From the IMG/VR virus record IMGVR_UViG_3300042558_004148, positions 309,486 to 373,485 of that record: a DNA stretch of 64,000 nt; one strand, 5' to 3'. Origin of the DNA: a virus. This document shows positions 22,161 through 29,266 of the stretch, in pieces. How positions within the stretch are numbered: position 1 is the first letter of the stretch; every line of letters begins with the position of its first letter. Under the pieces are notes generated by a model, which did no database searches, was not told the DNA's origin, and worked only from the letters and a program-made list of their open reading frames with translations. Position numbers and translations under genes: made by a program.

Positions 22161-22583
22161 ATGAATGATATAGAAAAAATAGCTTTAGCAAAAGCTAAGA
22201 TCGAGGAGGAAAGAGCTAACAGGAAAGAAGCTATGATTAAATACTGGAATAATTTAAAGAAATTTGAAAATCCATGCGACGTTCCAGGTATTCCTAGAGT
22301 TGAAGAAAAGGAGTATAAAGAATTCTATGTACCCAGACTTATAGCTGCTGGAGCAATACCGAAAGCAGATCTTGTAGATGGACAATTTTACTTCGGTGAA
22401 TATAGAAATGCTAATGTTGGTAAATGGATAGCTGAAAAAAACTTATTTGAACACTGGAGATATAAATTCGGATTTCGTTTAGATACTTGTAATCACTTCG
22501 AGGATGATAATGGATTTGCATTATTCGTTCCTATTAGATTAGCAAATGATGCTGAAATAGAGGAATACCTCAGCACAAAATAA
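22161..22583 (+). CDS. Hypothetical protein inside tRNA block 2
   Basis: 140 residues. I use the ATG at 22161; an upstream TTG in frame would overlap tRNA-Cys. It has a charged N-terminal helix (KIEEERANRKEAMIKYW) and then a mixed domain with LIAAGAIPKADLVDGQFYFGEYRN and an ending FALFVPIRLANDAEIEEYL. I recognise no family. Co-transcribed with the tRNAs. Confidence 0.6.
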   Translation: MNDIEKIALAKAKIEEERANRKEAMIKYWNNLKKFENPCDVPGIPRVEEKEYKEFYVPRLIAAGAIPKADLVDGQFYFGEYRNANVGKWIAEKNLFEHWRYKFGFRLDTCNHFEDDNGFALFVPIRLANDAEIEEYLSTK

Positions 22584-22589
22584 TACATG

Positions 22590-22663
22590 GTGGCCGTAGT
22601 TCAGTTGGTTAGAACGTCTGGTTGTGGTCCAGAAGGTCGTCGGTTCGATCCCGACCGGTCACC
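22590..22663 (+). tRNA. tRNA-His (anticodon GTG)
   Basis: Acceptor GTGGCCG/CGGTCAC, anticodon arm TCTGG-TTGTGGT-CCAGA, discriminator C opposite a G at position -1 (22589), the His identity pair. Confidence 0.94.
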
Positions 22664-22767
22664 CTTTTTTATTACTAAGATTATGGCTTTTATTAAGATC
22701 CATCAAAGGTTTTGAATTAGTTTAGATTCTCAGGGCTAATATAGTCGACGATTCGAAATCAACTTTA

Positions 22768-22777
22768 GAATATATAA
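22768..22777 (+). promoter_or_regulatory. GATATATA-class promoter box of the HNH gene
   Basis: GAATATATAA, 17 bases before the HNH endonuclease start. The 100 bases before it hold no gene. Confidence 0.4.
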
Positions 22778-22794
22778 TTATAAAAATAAAATTT

Positions 22795-23478
22795 ATGTGG
22801 AATGAAACCGAGTCTATTCTTGCTAAAAAATTACTAGAGGATGGAAAAAAATATAGAGAAATATCAGAAGTAATAGGTAAAAGTTACAATTCAATTAAAA
22901 ACCATCTTTTGAAAAAATATGGAATAAATCAATCTCAATTCGACAACTTAAGAAATATCGATATTCTAATTTGCCTTTGTTGTGGAGATGAGTTCGATAA
23001 TGAGAAATCTGGCAAGACAAGAAAATATTGCTCAGTGACGTGTTCAAATATAAGTAGAGGGAAAAAAAATCTAAAAAATTGTCCGATCTGTTTTAATACA
23101 GTAGATAAAGAAAAAAGAACCAAATACTGTTCACCAGAATGTCATAGTAAATCTATAACAAAAATAAATCAGGAAAAATTAGACGGCGGGATTTTTACTG
23201 ATTCAAACAGAAAAACTATTAAGAAGTTTTTAATATTAAAAAGAGGACACTGCTGTGAAATTTGTAAAAATGAAAGTTGGAATGGCGTAAATATACCATT
23301 AATATTGGATCACATTGACGGAAATCCCCAAAATAACCTAGAAAATAATTTTAGGTTGATTTGTCCAAATTGTGACGCACTAACACCAACTTATATGGGG
23401 AGAAATATAAAAAATATAAAAAGAAAACCCCGACAAAGAGATTTAGATAGGGATATAAAAATACAGAAGAATTCGTGA
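22795..23478 (+). CDS. HNH homing endonuclease
   Basis: 227 residues. An N-terminal helix-turn-helix (residues about 1-45: LLEDGKKYREISEVIGKSYNSIKNHL) is followed by two CxxC zinc clusters (LCCGDEFD...YCSVTC and CPICFNTV...YCSPEC). At the C-terminus is an HNH domain with CEICKNESW, LILDHIDGNPQNN and FRLICPNCDAL. The same zinc-finger style occurs in the other endonuclease at 15326, suggesting shared DNA-targeting modules. It is a free-standing homing-type gene between tRNA-His and tRNA-Leu with its own late-class box. Confidence 0.87.
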   Translation: MWNETESILAKKLLEDGKKYREISEVIGKSYNSIKNHLLKKYGINQSQFDNLRNIDILICLCCGDEFDNEKSGKTRKYCSVTCSNISRGKKNLKNCPICFNTVDKEKRTKYCSPECHSKSITKINQEKLDGGIFTDSNRKTIKKFLILKRGHCCEICKNESWNGVNIPLILDHIDGNPQNNLENNFRLICPNCDALTPTYMGRNIKNIKRKPRQRDLDRDIKIQKNS

Positions 23479-23495
23479 TTATGATCGGATCAATT

Positions 23496-23576
23496 GCTTG
23501 AGTGGTGGAATTAGGTAGACACGCTAGATTTAGGATCTAGTGCTTCGGCGTGAGGGTTCGATTCCCTCCTTGAGTA
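23496..23576 (+). tRNA. tRNA-Leu (anticodon TAG), copy 2
   Basis: Class II with Leu D arm, acceptor GCTTGAG/CTTGAGT with G-U pairs, anticodon arm CTAGA-TTTAGGA-TCTAG, discriminator A. Confidence 0.92.
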
Positions 23577-23581
23577 CAAAT

Positions 23582-23667
23582 GCCCCGGTGGTGAAACTGG
23601 TAGACACGCTGGACTTAAAATTCAGTGGGCCGTAAGGTCCGTGCGGGTTCGACTCCCGCCCGGGGTA
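23582..23667 (+). tRNA. tRNA-Leu (anticodon TAA)
   Basis: Acceptor GCCCCGG/CCGGGGT, anticodon arm CTGGA-CTTAAAA-TTCAG, extra arm GGCC-GTAA-GGTCC type, discriminator A. Confidence 0.93.
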
Positions 23668-23672
23668 CAATT

Positions 23673-23758
23673 GGAGAGTGATCCGTGATGGCGATCGGGT
23701 CCGCCTGCTAAGCGTGACGTACGGGAAACCGTATGAGGTTCGATTCCTCCGCTCTCCG
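23673..23758 (+). tRNA. tRNA-Ser (anticodon GCT)
   Basis: Acceptor GGAGAGT/GCTCTCC, anticodon loop CTGCTAA with one mismatch in the stem, extra arm TACGG-GAAA-CCGTA, discriminator G. Last tRNA of block 2. Confidence 0.91.
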
Positions 23759-23783
23759 CTTTTAATTAAAAAAATTAGATATT

Positions 23784-23816
23784 ATTTTTATTACCCGTGA
23801 AACATTATTATATTTG
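23784..23816 (+). promoter_or_regulatory. N15-TTTG class promoter of tRNA block 3
   Basis: ATTTTTATTACCCG, 15 bases, TTTG, with -7 octamer TATATTTG. The first tRNA begins 48 bases after the box. Confidence 0.72.
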
Positions 23817-23845
23817 CAGAGTAATAAAAATAACATATAATAAAC

Positions 23846-23858
23846 AGTTCATTGAAAA
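23846..23858 (+). promoter_or_regulatory. boxA-like antitermination motif
   Basis: AGTTCATTGAAAA, close to the Bacillus-type rrn boxA, located between the promoter and the first initiator tRNA. Confidence 0.4.
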
Positions 23859-23863
23859 TATAT

Positions 23864-23936
23864 CGTGGGGTAGAGCAGTAGGTAGCTCATTGGGCTCATA
23901 ACCCAAAGGTCGTCGGTTCGAGTCCGGCCCCCGCTA
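23864..23936 (+). tRNA. Initiator tRNA-fMet (anticodon CAT), copy 1
   Basis: Acceptor CGTGGGG/CCCCGCT with unpaired C1-T72, GGG/CCC base pairs in the anticodon stem (TTGGG-CTCATAA-CCCAA) and discriminator A. These are the initiator hallmarks. Confidence 0.94.
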
Positions 23937-23957
23937 CTAAAGGTTGCGAAAGCTATA

Positions 23958-24089
23958 GGTCAGTATGTAATGCTGATTGGCCAATGGATTAATGATGATT
24001 TAGTATTACTGCCCGAGATACCGGTTAAGCAGCATGGTAAGTGACTAAGTAAGTAATTGATATAGTAGGTTCGATTCCTACCGTGACCA
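23958..24089 (+). tRNA. Non-canonical tRNA-like gene with long middle
   Basis: GGTCA at the start can pair with TGACC at the end (5 bp), and the T arm GTAGG-TTCGATT-CCTAC with discriminator A is perfect. The 100 bases between hold GTAAT/ATTAC, a palindrome ATTGGCCAAT and CTGC/GCAG, with no recognisable D or anticodon arm. Confidence 0.35.
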
Positions 24090-24094
24090 CATAT

Positions 24095-24167
24095 TGCGGA
24101 GTAGAGCAGTTGGTAGCTCAGTGGGCTCATAACCCAAAGGTCGCAGGTTCGAGTCCTGCCTCCGCTA
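24095..24167 (+). tRNA. Initiator tRNA-fMet (anticodon CAT), copy 2
   Basis: Acceptor TGCGGAG/CTCCGCT with T1-T72 mismatch, initiator-type stem GTGGG-CTCATAA-CCCAA, discriminator A. A second initiator with a different acceptor. Confidence 0.92.
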
Positions 24168-24188
24168 CGAGTCGCTTTTAGTTATCCC

Positions 24189-24237
24189 TGTAGAAGATAG
24201 AGGTTTGGGTAGTGAAGTAAACCAGTGGAATTCTACA
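24189..24237 (+). ncRNA. Nested two-stem RNA element
   Basis: TGTAGAA (24189-24195) pairs with TTCTACA (24231-24237), and inside GGTTT pairs with AAACC. Same plan as the elements at 9387, 16511, 16645 and 20367. A separate perfect 10-bp hairpin GAATCTGAAT/ATTCAGATTC lies at 24326-24351. Confidence 0.45.
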
Positions 24238-24356
24238 ACTTTAAAAGTTTGTGTGACAAAGTAAGGTCTAATTTTCCTGACAAGGGGGCTTCCCGACGAA
24301 AAATAGAAGCTCAACTAATTAAGTAGAATCTGAATCGCTCAATTCAGATTCGAAAC

Positions 24357-24457
24357 GGTCCGGTGGTGAAGTTGGTAAACACTAAGGTGGATGTATTCGA
24401 AGGCCAAGAATAACTAACATCTACTAGGCGTCGCAGGTTCGAATCCTGCCCGGTCCA
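24357..24457 (+). tRNA. Interrupted Leu-like tRNA gene
   Basis: Acceptor GGTCCGG/CCGGTCC (one T-T), Leu-type D arm GTG-AAGTTGGTAAA-CAC, T arm GCAGG-TTCGAAT-CCTGC, discriminator A. The anticodon region is replaced by a 40-base element in which GTGGATGT pairs with ACATCTAC and encloses TATTC-GAAGGCCAA-GAATA with a 9-base loop. No standard anticodon loop is visible. Confidence 0.45.
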
Positions 24458-24463
24458 CAAATC

Positions 24464-24608
24464 TCAAGATTAATTACCTTGAGGCTGTCAGGTTCGAAAC
24501 TGACGATTGGCTATAGTGTATTGGAGCACAGCAGAACGGAGTACAAGAATAGTGCTTAGCACTCACGGAAAGGGGACGCAGGTTTAAGGTTCGAATCCTT
24601 ATTAGTCA
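24464..24608 (+). tRNA. Scrambled tRNA-like sequence
   Basis: First comes a 3'-half-like piece: CTCAAG/CTTGAG arm, then a T-arm-like GTCAG-GTTCGAAA-CTGAC. Then from 24509 a 5'-half-like piece with a D-type arm (GTGT-ATTGGA-GCAC), a hairpin AGTGC-TTA-GCACT and a true T arm TAAGG-TTCGAAT-CCTTA before ATTAGTC. The pieces do not assemble into one standard cloverleaf. Could be degenerate, recombined or permuted. Confidence 0.3.
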
Positions 24609-24666
24609 CCAAATTTAAAAGTACACCGGAACGCTCTGATTTGTCGAAAGACTTTTCAACGACGGT

Positions 24667-24729
24667 ACGAGGCAGTCTCTGTTTATTCGCGGTACAGAGA
24701 AAGAGAGGTTCATCCCGCTGCGTCCTCGT
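24667..24729 (+). ncRNA. Structured RNA element before tRNA-Asp
   Basis: ACGAGG...CCTCGT and CAG...CTG close a region that contains TCTCTGT/ACAGAGA (7 bp). The 55 bases before it contain a GTC-GAAA-GAC hairpin. No gene. Confidence 0.4.
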
Positions 24730-24735
24730 TATAAT

Positions 24736-24807
24736 GGTCCTGTAGTTAAACGGCTATAATGCTGCCCTGTCACGGCAGAGTTCGGAGTTCGATTCTCCGT
24801 GGGACCG
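24736..24807 (+). tRNA. tRNA-Asp (anticodon GTC)
   Basis: Acceptor GGTCCTG/TGGGACC, anticodon arm CTGCC-CTGTCAC-GGCAG, discriminator G. Confidence 0.94.
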
Positions 24808-24808
24808 C

Positions 24809-24952
24809 AAAAAGATAATGGTTCTTTCTACGTAGGTTGTCGACAAACCGAAATAGGTAAAAAAAGTTCACCACCCCTTGTGCCTGGATCCAGTAAAACT
24901 CAGGAAAGCACTTAAGATTGGAGCGAGAAGGGTACTCCATCATTATCTTTTT
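24809..24952 (+). ncRNA. Structured ~144-base RNA closed by an 11-bp stem
   Basis: AAAAAGATAAT (24809-24819) pairs with ATTATCTTTTT (24942-24952). GGTTGT/ACAAACC-like hairpin near 24834. No ORF. Same idea as the element at 17692, sitting exactly between two tRNAs. Confidence 0.45.
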
Positions 24953-24956
24953 AACC

Positions 24957-25043
24957 GGAGGAGTCGCATAGTGGTTTAGTGCACCGGTCTTGAAAACCGG
25001 CGATCCTGAAAGGGGTCCGTGAGTTCGAATCTCACCTCCTCCG
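24957..25043 (+). tRNA. tRNA-Ser (anticodon TGA), copy 2
   Basis: Class II, acceptor GGAGGAG/CTCCTCC identical to copy 1, anticodon arm CCGGT-CTTGAAA-ACCGG, canonical T loop TTCGAAT, discriminator G. Confidence 0.94.
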
Positions 25044-25347
25044 CAAAGGGTAAGAGATACCCTCCATGTTTAGATCTCATTAAAGGATCTCGGTTAATGT
25101 CCAGGTGGTAACCGAAAGCTGGTTTGGAAAGCAATCATCTCATGGGTGGTAATGAGTCAAATTAGTTAAAATACTGGAACTGAGAACAAAGGCAGGTAGC
25201 AGAGCCTCTCAGTAGCTTGACAGGTTTTTATGTGGTAAGACACTAATGAAAAGCTTCGCATGGCTCGTACCCATGGGAGTGATGGTTCTCGAAACAGCTA
25301 GAGTAACCCGTTAAAATCTAGCTTAGCACATCTCACTAAGTGAACAT
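25044..25347 (+). other. Gene-free 300-base structured stretch
   Basis: No ORF or tRNA. Hairpins: GGGTA-AGAGA-TACCC (about 25048-25062), AGATC/GATCT, and AGCTAG/CTAGCT around 25300-25325. It is probably part of the block 3 transcript. Function unknown. Confidence 0.4.
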
Positions 25348-25419
25348 GGCCCGTTCGACTATCGGTTAGGTCGTCAGGTTTTCATCCTGGAAAGAGGGGT
25401 TCGATTCCCCTACGGGCTA
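25348..25419 (+). tRNA. tRNA-Glu (anticodon TTC)
   Basis: Acceptor GGCCCGT/ACGGGCT, anticodon arm TCAGG-TTTTCAT-CCTGG, T loop TTCGATT, discriminator A. Confidence 0.94.
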
Positions 25420-25489
25420 CTATGTGTTAGATACTGTAATATTTAACACAGAGCCAATGAAAGTGATTTACAGATTGCTTGAATTGGTT

Positions 25490-25558
25490 GAAGCTTTCGT
25501 CTAGCGTTCTAGGACTCCGCGTGTAGCGGGAACATCGGTTAGAATCCGATATGCTTTA
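25490..25558 (+). tRNA. tRNA-like gene with 5-base anticodon loop
   Basis: Acceptor GAAGCTT/ATGCTTT (one mismatch), D arm GTCT/GGAC, T arm ATCGG-TTAGAAT-CCGAT, discriminator A. The anticodon arm is CCGC-GTGTA-GCGG, two bases short in the loop. Looks like a tRNA that lost part of its anticodon loop. Confidence 0.4.
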
Positions 25559-25569
25559 CTAAACATTTA

Positions 25570-25603
25570 AAAGTCGGTACATTTAAAAGTATCGACTTTT
25601 TTT
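25570..25603 (+). terminator. Terminator of the tRNA array
   Basis: AAAAGTCGGTAC pairs with GTATCGACTTTT across ATTTAAAA (one bulge or mismatch), followed by T run. Confidence 0.8.
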
Positions 25604-25667
25604 GTGGCCTAAAAAAGAGCAATTTCAGATAAATATTCCGAACCAAAATAAACCAAAATAAACATCT

Positions 25668-27569
25668 ATGAAAAAATTACTCATTCTCATTTTTGGAATC
25701 CTGCTGATACCATATCTAGGATTCTCACAATGTCCAACAGCTCCGGGAAATGGAGTCTATGTTATGGTCAATTCACAATATCAGGTAGGTACTGTAGCAT
25801 CAGGAAAAACCAATATAGGTCTATGTTATCAAAACACGACATCTACCTTGATCACCGGTTTGCAATACAGAGTTTGGTATGATAAGAATGCATTCGGCGG
25901 TGGAGCTCCTATAGTAACATCAACAAATACATCATTTGCACAGGTACTTCAATACGAGAATAATCTATCGGAAGGTAGCATTACAGTAACTATCGTTTAC
26001 ACTGGTAGTAGTAGCACTTTTACTATTCCATCAGGTGCATTATTTAATATAGAATTACAACATTCAGCAAACTTTCAAACCTTCACTAATAATATAACTA
26101 ATATTGAGGTAACTGGAACAACAACATTCAATAATCTAAGCTCAAATATAGATGGTCTTGATGATCTATTAACCCTTCATAATTACGGTGGGGTTATTAA
26201 TTCTGTAATGTTTAATTACCAGGGTAACTTTGTTAACGTTACCGGATCGCCAGCTAAGAATCTAACTCTTGCTCTAGAGAAGAAACCTAAAACCGGATCG
26301 ACTTGGTCTATAGATGAGATTGACACTACTGATCTTAATGGTGAATTCAATTTTTCAAAATCGATAGACACCACATACTATGACGTTAGACTTGCAGTTC
26401 AGGGTGATACATTATCAGTAGGTAATATAGTTACTGTGGCCGATGCGCAAAGAGTTAATCAATATGTTCTTGGACAACTTCAACCATCCGGATTTGATTA
26501 TTATTCTTCCGATGTAAATAATTCAGGTAACATTACAATGTCGGACGTTTACGGAATATATGGTAGAATAGCGGGAAGATTTAGTGCTTGGCCAAATAAC
26601 GTACCTGACATCAGATTCTTTAGTGCTTCCGAATATGCATCGATCAATGGATCTTCAACAAATCAGACACAATCAATACCAGGGGTAACTAATCTAACGT
26701 TCGATATATTACCAGGCCAACCAGATTCGGTCACATTTTATGTACTTGGATATGGAGATGCCAATGGTACAGGATATAACATGGCTCGTTTAGTTCCGAT
26801 AACTATTATAAATCCGAACAACACACCAAATTATATAATGGACGTGACAACGCAATATGATGACACTACATTGTCTACGATTGAAATTAACATGCCTAAG
26901 GTGACTGTAGATGAAGCAAATCTTGTAACGATACCTGTTACATTAAAATCTAATTCAGGTCCAATAGGATCGCTACAAATGGCATTATACTACGATCCAT
27001 CTTTATTAGAATTTAAGGAAATAGTTAATAGTGAAAAATCAATGGATTGGATGAGTTTCGTTAATCCAGTTGAAAATACGATCGAATGGGGAGGATTTGA
27101 TATCTCAGGAAATCAACATCCAATAAATGATGGTGAAAACCTATTTAATCTTAAGTTTCTTGCACTTGAACCACAGTCAGATTGGAATGCTAGTCCATTA
27201 TGGGTAACAAGGAAATATGCGGGTAATTCTATTGCAACTGATCTGATCATAAATCCAACCCACGGTGAAGTTAAAATAATGAATATCTCATCAGGCTACT
27301 TAAATCTACTCGGTAACAAGATAATAGTATATCCAAATCCAGTAGACGATAAAATAATGGTTGCTTTTGAGGTTTCAGAGAAAGAAAATATAACACTATC
27401 GATTTACGATATAAACGGAAAACTTGTAGTTGATTTAATGAAAACTAATATGCCAAAGGGAAAATATCAGTACACTTATGATATTGGTGAACTATCAGCT
27501 GGTTTATATGTTGCAACATTAAATATCAAAGCAAGCCAAATAGCGACAGCTAAAATAATTAAAAAGTAA
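25668..27569 (+). CDS. T9SS-sorted secreted protein with cohesin- and dockerin-like modules
   Basis: 633 residues. Signal peptide at 1-21 (ending LGFSQ). A beta domain follows to about 170, then a CnaB-like beta sandwich at about 180-245 (TTDLNGEFNFSKSID). A dockerin-like Ca-binding pair comes next (VADAQRVNQYVLG; DVNNSGNITMSDVYGIYG). A cohesin-like domain is at about 415-510 (PVTLKSNSGPIGSLQMALYYDP). A type IX sorting domain is at about 545-633 (IVYPNPVDDKIMVAFE, LSIYDINGKLV, SAGLYVATL, ATAKIIKK). The sorting domain routes proteins through the Bacteroidetes-only T9SS to the cell surface. In a phage this means a protein made in the infected cell and displayed outside it. It heads a surface module to 32998. 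Confidence 0.8.
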   Translation: MKKLLILIFGILLIPYLGFSQCPTAPGNGVYVMVNSQYQVGTVASGKTNIGLCYQNTTSTLITGLQYRVWYDKNAFGGGAPIVTSTNTSFAQVLQYENNLSEGSITVTIVYTGSSSTFTIPSGALFNIELQHSANFQTFTNNITNIEVTGTTTFNNLSSNIDGLDDLLTLHNYGGVINSVMFNYQGNFVNVTGSPAKNLTLALEKKPKTGSTWSIDEIDTTDLNGEFNFSKSIDTTYYDVRLAVQGDTLSVGNIVTVADAQRVNQYVLGQLQPSGFDYYSSDVNNSGNITMSDVYGIYGRIAGRFSAWPNNVPDIRFFSASEYASINGSSTNQTQSIPGVTNLTFDILPGQPDSVTFYVLGYGDANGTGYNMARLVPITIINPNNTPNYIMDVTTQYDDTTLSTIEINMPKVTVDEANLVTIPVTLKSNSGPIGSLQMALYYDPSLLEFKEIVNSEKSMDWMSFVNPVENTIEWGGFDISGNQHPINDGENLFNLKFLALEPQSDWNASPLWVTRKYAGNSIATDLIINPTHGEVKIMNISSGYLNLLGNKIIVYPNPVDDKIMVAFEVSEKENITLSIYDINGKLVVDLMKTNMPKGKYQYTYDIGELSAGLYVATLNIKASQIATAKIIKK

Positions 27570-27583
27570 AAAAAAGTAAAAAA

Positions 27584-27916
27584 ATGTCAGAAGAAACAAA
27601 CAACGTTGAGACCAACGATGGTACTTGGTCGGGATTAAAGAAAACCATAATCGGTACTCTAACAACTGTTATCGCAGGTGGTGGGGTTTGGATTTCTACA
27701 CTATTATTCGGCGGAAACGAGGATAAGGAAGAAACTAAAACCGAGCAGGTAGCTCCGGCTCCAGTTGTAGTTAACGTACAGCAAAACCAGGAAAACACTC
27801 AGAAACAACAAAACAATGGTGGAACACACACTATTATCAAAGAACGTGTTGTAGAAAAACCTGTTGAAAAGAAAGAGGAAAAGAAAAAGGACGAATCAAC
27901 TGATGCTCCTTGGTAA
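27584..27916 (+). CDS. Single-pass membrane protein with charged tail
   Basis: 110 residues. One membrane segment at about 20-43 (TIIGTLTTVIAGGGVWISTLLF) is followed by a low-complexity Q/N, V/E/K-rich tail (VVEKPVEKKEEKKKDES). Fifteen bases after the previous stop and followed by two more small membrane proteins, so possibly part of a lysis or membrane complex. Family not recognised. Confidence 0.6.
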   Translation: MSEETNNVETNDGTWSGLKKTIIGTLTTVIAGGGVWISTLLFGGNEDKEETKTEQVAPAPVVVNVQQNQENTQKQQNNGGTHTIIKERVVEKPVEKKEEKKKDESTDAPW

Positions 27917-27934
27917 TTAAAATAAATTAAATTT

Positions 27935-28285
27935 ATGTCATTAAAAAAATCACTAGGCTTTGGTAAAGAAGATCTGACTAAAGTGGCAGACAACAATAGA
28001 TTCTATCATATGCTTCAGCAGATGCAATCTAATAGATGGAGAATTACTGCTATAGTACTTGGATTATTTACATTAATAATAGTTGGTATCAATGCAGGAG
28101 TTTTTCTTGGAGCTACTATTAACGAGGACTGGAAAGAAATGTTACTTATACTATTAGGTGCTTTTGTTGGTAATCTAAATAAAGTTGTTGATTATTGGTT
28201 TAACTCTGAAGACAGGGATAAAATGCTCATCCAGAAGGTGGATGAAGAAGATGGTGTTGCTTTATCTAACACTATAGAAAAATAA
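27935..28285 (+). CDS. Two-helix membrane protein
   Basis: 116 residues with membrane helices at about 34-57 (ITAIVLGLFTLIIVGINAGVF) and 66-80 (MLLILLGAFVGNLNK), flanked by charged ends. The second helix plus VVDYWFNSEDR recalls phage and prophage proteins with holin-like topology. Co-transcribed with its neighbours. Function not certain. Confidence 0.6.
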   Translation: MSLKKSLGFGKEDLTKVADNNRFYHMLQQMQSNRWRITAIVLGLFTLIIVGINAGVFLGATINEDWKEMLLILLGAFVGNLNKVVDYWFNSEDRDKMLIQKVDEEDGVALSNTIEK

Positions 28286-28296
28286 TAAAATTAAAA

Positions 28297-28530
28297 ATGA
28301 AAAAGTTTTTTAGCCAAATTTTCCAAGATGAAAAGGGAAATTATTCATCCAACAGATTTGTTGGTATCATGTGTGCAGTTTCACTTTGTGTTACAATGTA
28401 TCACAATTCATTCTCAACTGAGGATGTAGCACCAGCTCCAGCACTAATTAATGCAGTTGCAGCTCTTGCTTTTGGTGCACTTGGTTTAGGTGCAGCTAAT
28501 AAGATCTTCTCTAAGAAGAAAGAAGATTAA
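28297..28530 (+). CDS. Holin-like small membrane protein
   Basis: 77 residues, two membrane helices (about 21-40 and 47-68), short charged N- and C-termini (ending KIFSKKKED). Size and topology are those of class II holins. The preceding protein is the other candidate. No endolysin is visible beside it, so the call rests on topology only. Confidence 0.55.
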   Translation: MKKFFSQIFQDEKGNYSSNRFVGIMCAVSLCVTMYHNSFSTEDVAPAPALINAVAALAFGALGLGAANKIFSKKKED

Positions 28531-28546
28531 TTAAAATTAAATTTAT

Positions 28547-29266
28547 ATGAGATTCTCACTAATACTACTATCTTTAATTCTTGCTACTTCAAGTATTTAT
28601 GCACAGCCGGGTTCAGTAAAAACTGAACAGTATCAAGCTGAGTTTGAAAAGAAGCAATCAATAGATGTTGTAGCTGAATATACGGACACAATAAAAATAC
28701 CAATACAAATATTAAAGATTGGTATTAGTGAGGAACTCTATGAATTTTATCCGGAATTAAAAGATAAGAGAGTCGGCCTTGGTGTAACCAATATAGTTTT
28801 AGAATATCTTGAGATGACAAACAGATTTGTGTTCACTGAGGATAAGTTGGAGATTAAGGAAAGGATGATCCAGCAATTTAAGGCTTCGGATAAGGGGTTT
28901 ACTGAAAATAAAATGGACGGCAGAGGAAAAATTAAGTTAGCTAAATATTTTGTTTATATAGAGGTTTATGACTTTTCGGTATCTGATGATGAGGTTCTTA
29001 AATTGAACGGAGAATCTAAAACAACACAAGTAACAAGATTAGGACTTCAAGTTAAATTTGTAGATTCCGAAACTGGTGAGGTCTTAATGGGATCTGGATT
29101 AGGTGAGGCAACTACAATTAAAACAGCATCAATATTGGATGGCGTTGATGATAGTGATATTAAATTCAACCAATCCACAATAGGAACAACAACAAAAAAA
29201 TCACTAGAGACAGCTTCCTCAAGAATAGTATCTAGAATGATCAAAAAAGGAATTTTTAAATCGTAA
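28547..29266 (+). CDS. CsgG-like outer-membrane secretion protein
   Basis: 239 residues, signal peptide ending IYAQ. KIGISEELYEFYPELKDKRVGLG, YLEMTNRFVFTED, YFVYIEVYDF, TRLGLQVKFVDSETGEVL and a terminal helix with SASSRIV-type residues follow the CsgG/curli-secretion fold order. CsgG forms a nonameric outer-membrane channel for curli subunits. There is no lipobox Cys right after the signal peptide, unlike true CsgG. It sits directly before an outer-membrane repeat protein that might be its partner or substrate. Confidence 0.68.
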   Translation: MRFSLILLSLILATSSIYAQPGSVKTEQYQAEFEKKQSIDVVAEYTDTIKIPIQILKIGISEELYEFYPELKDKRVGLGVTNIVLEYLEMTNRFVFTEDKLEIKERMIQQFKASDKGFTENKMDGRGKIKLAKYFVYIEVYDFSVSDDEVLKLNGESKTTQVTRLGLQVKFVDSETGEVLMGSGLGEATTIKTASILDGVDDSDIKFNQSTIGTTTKKSLETASSRIVSRMIKKGIFKS

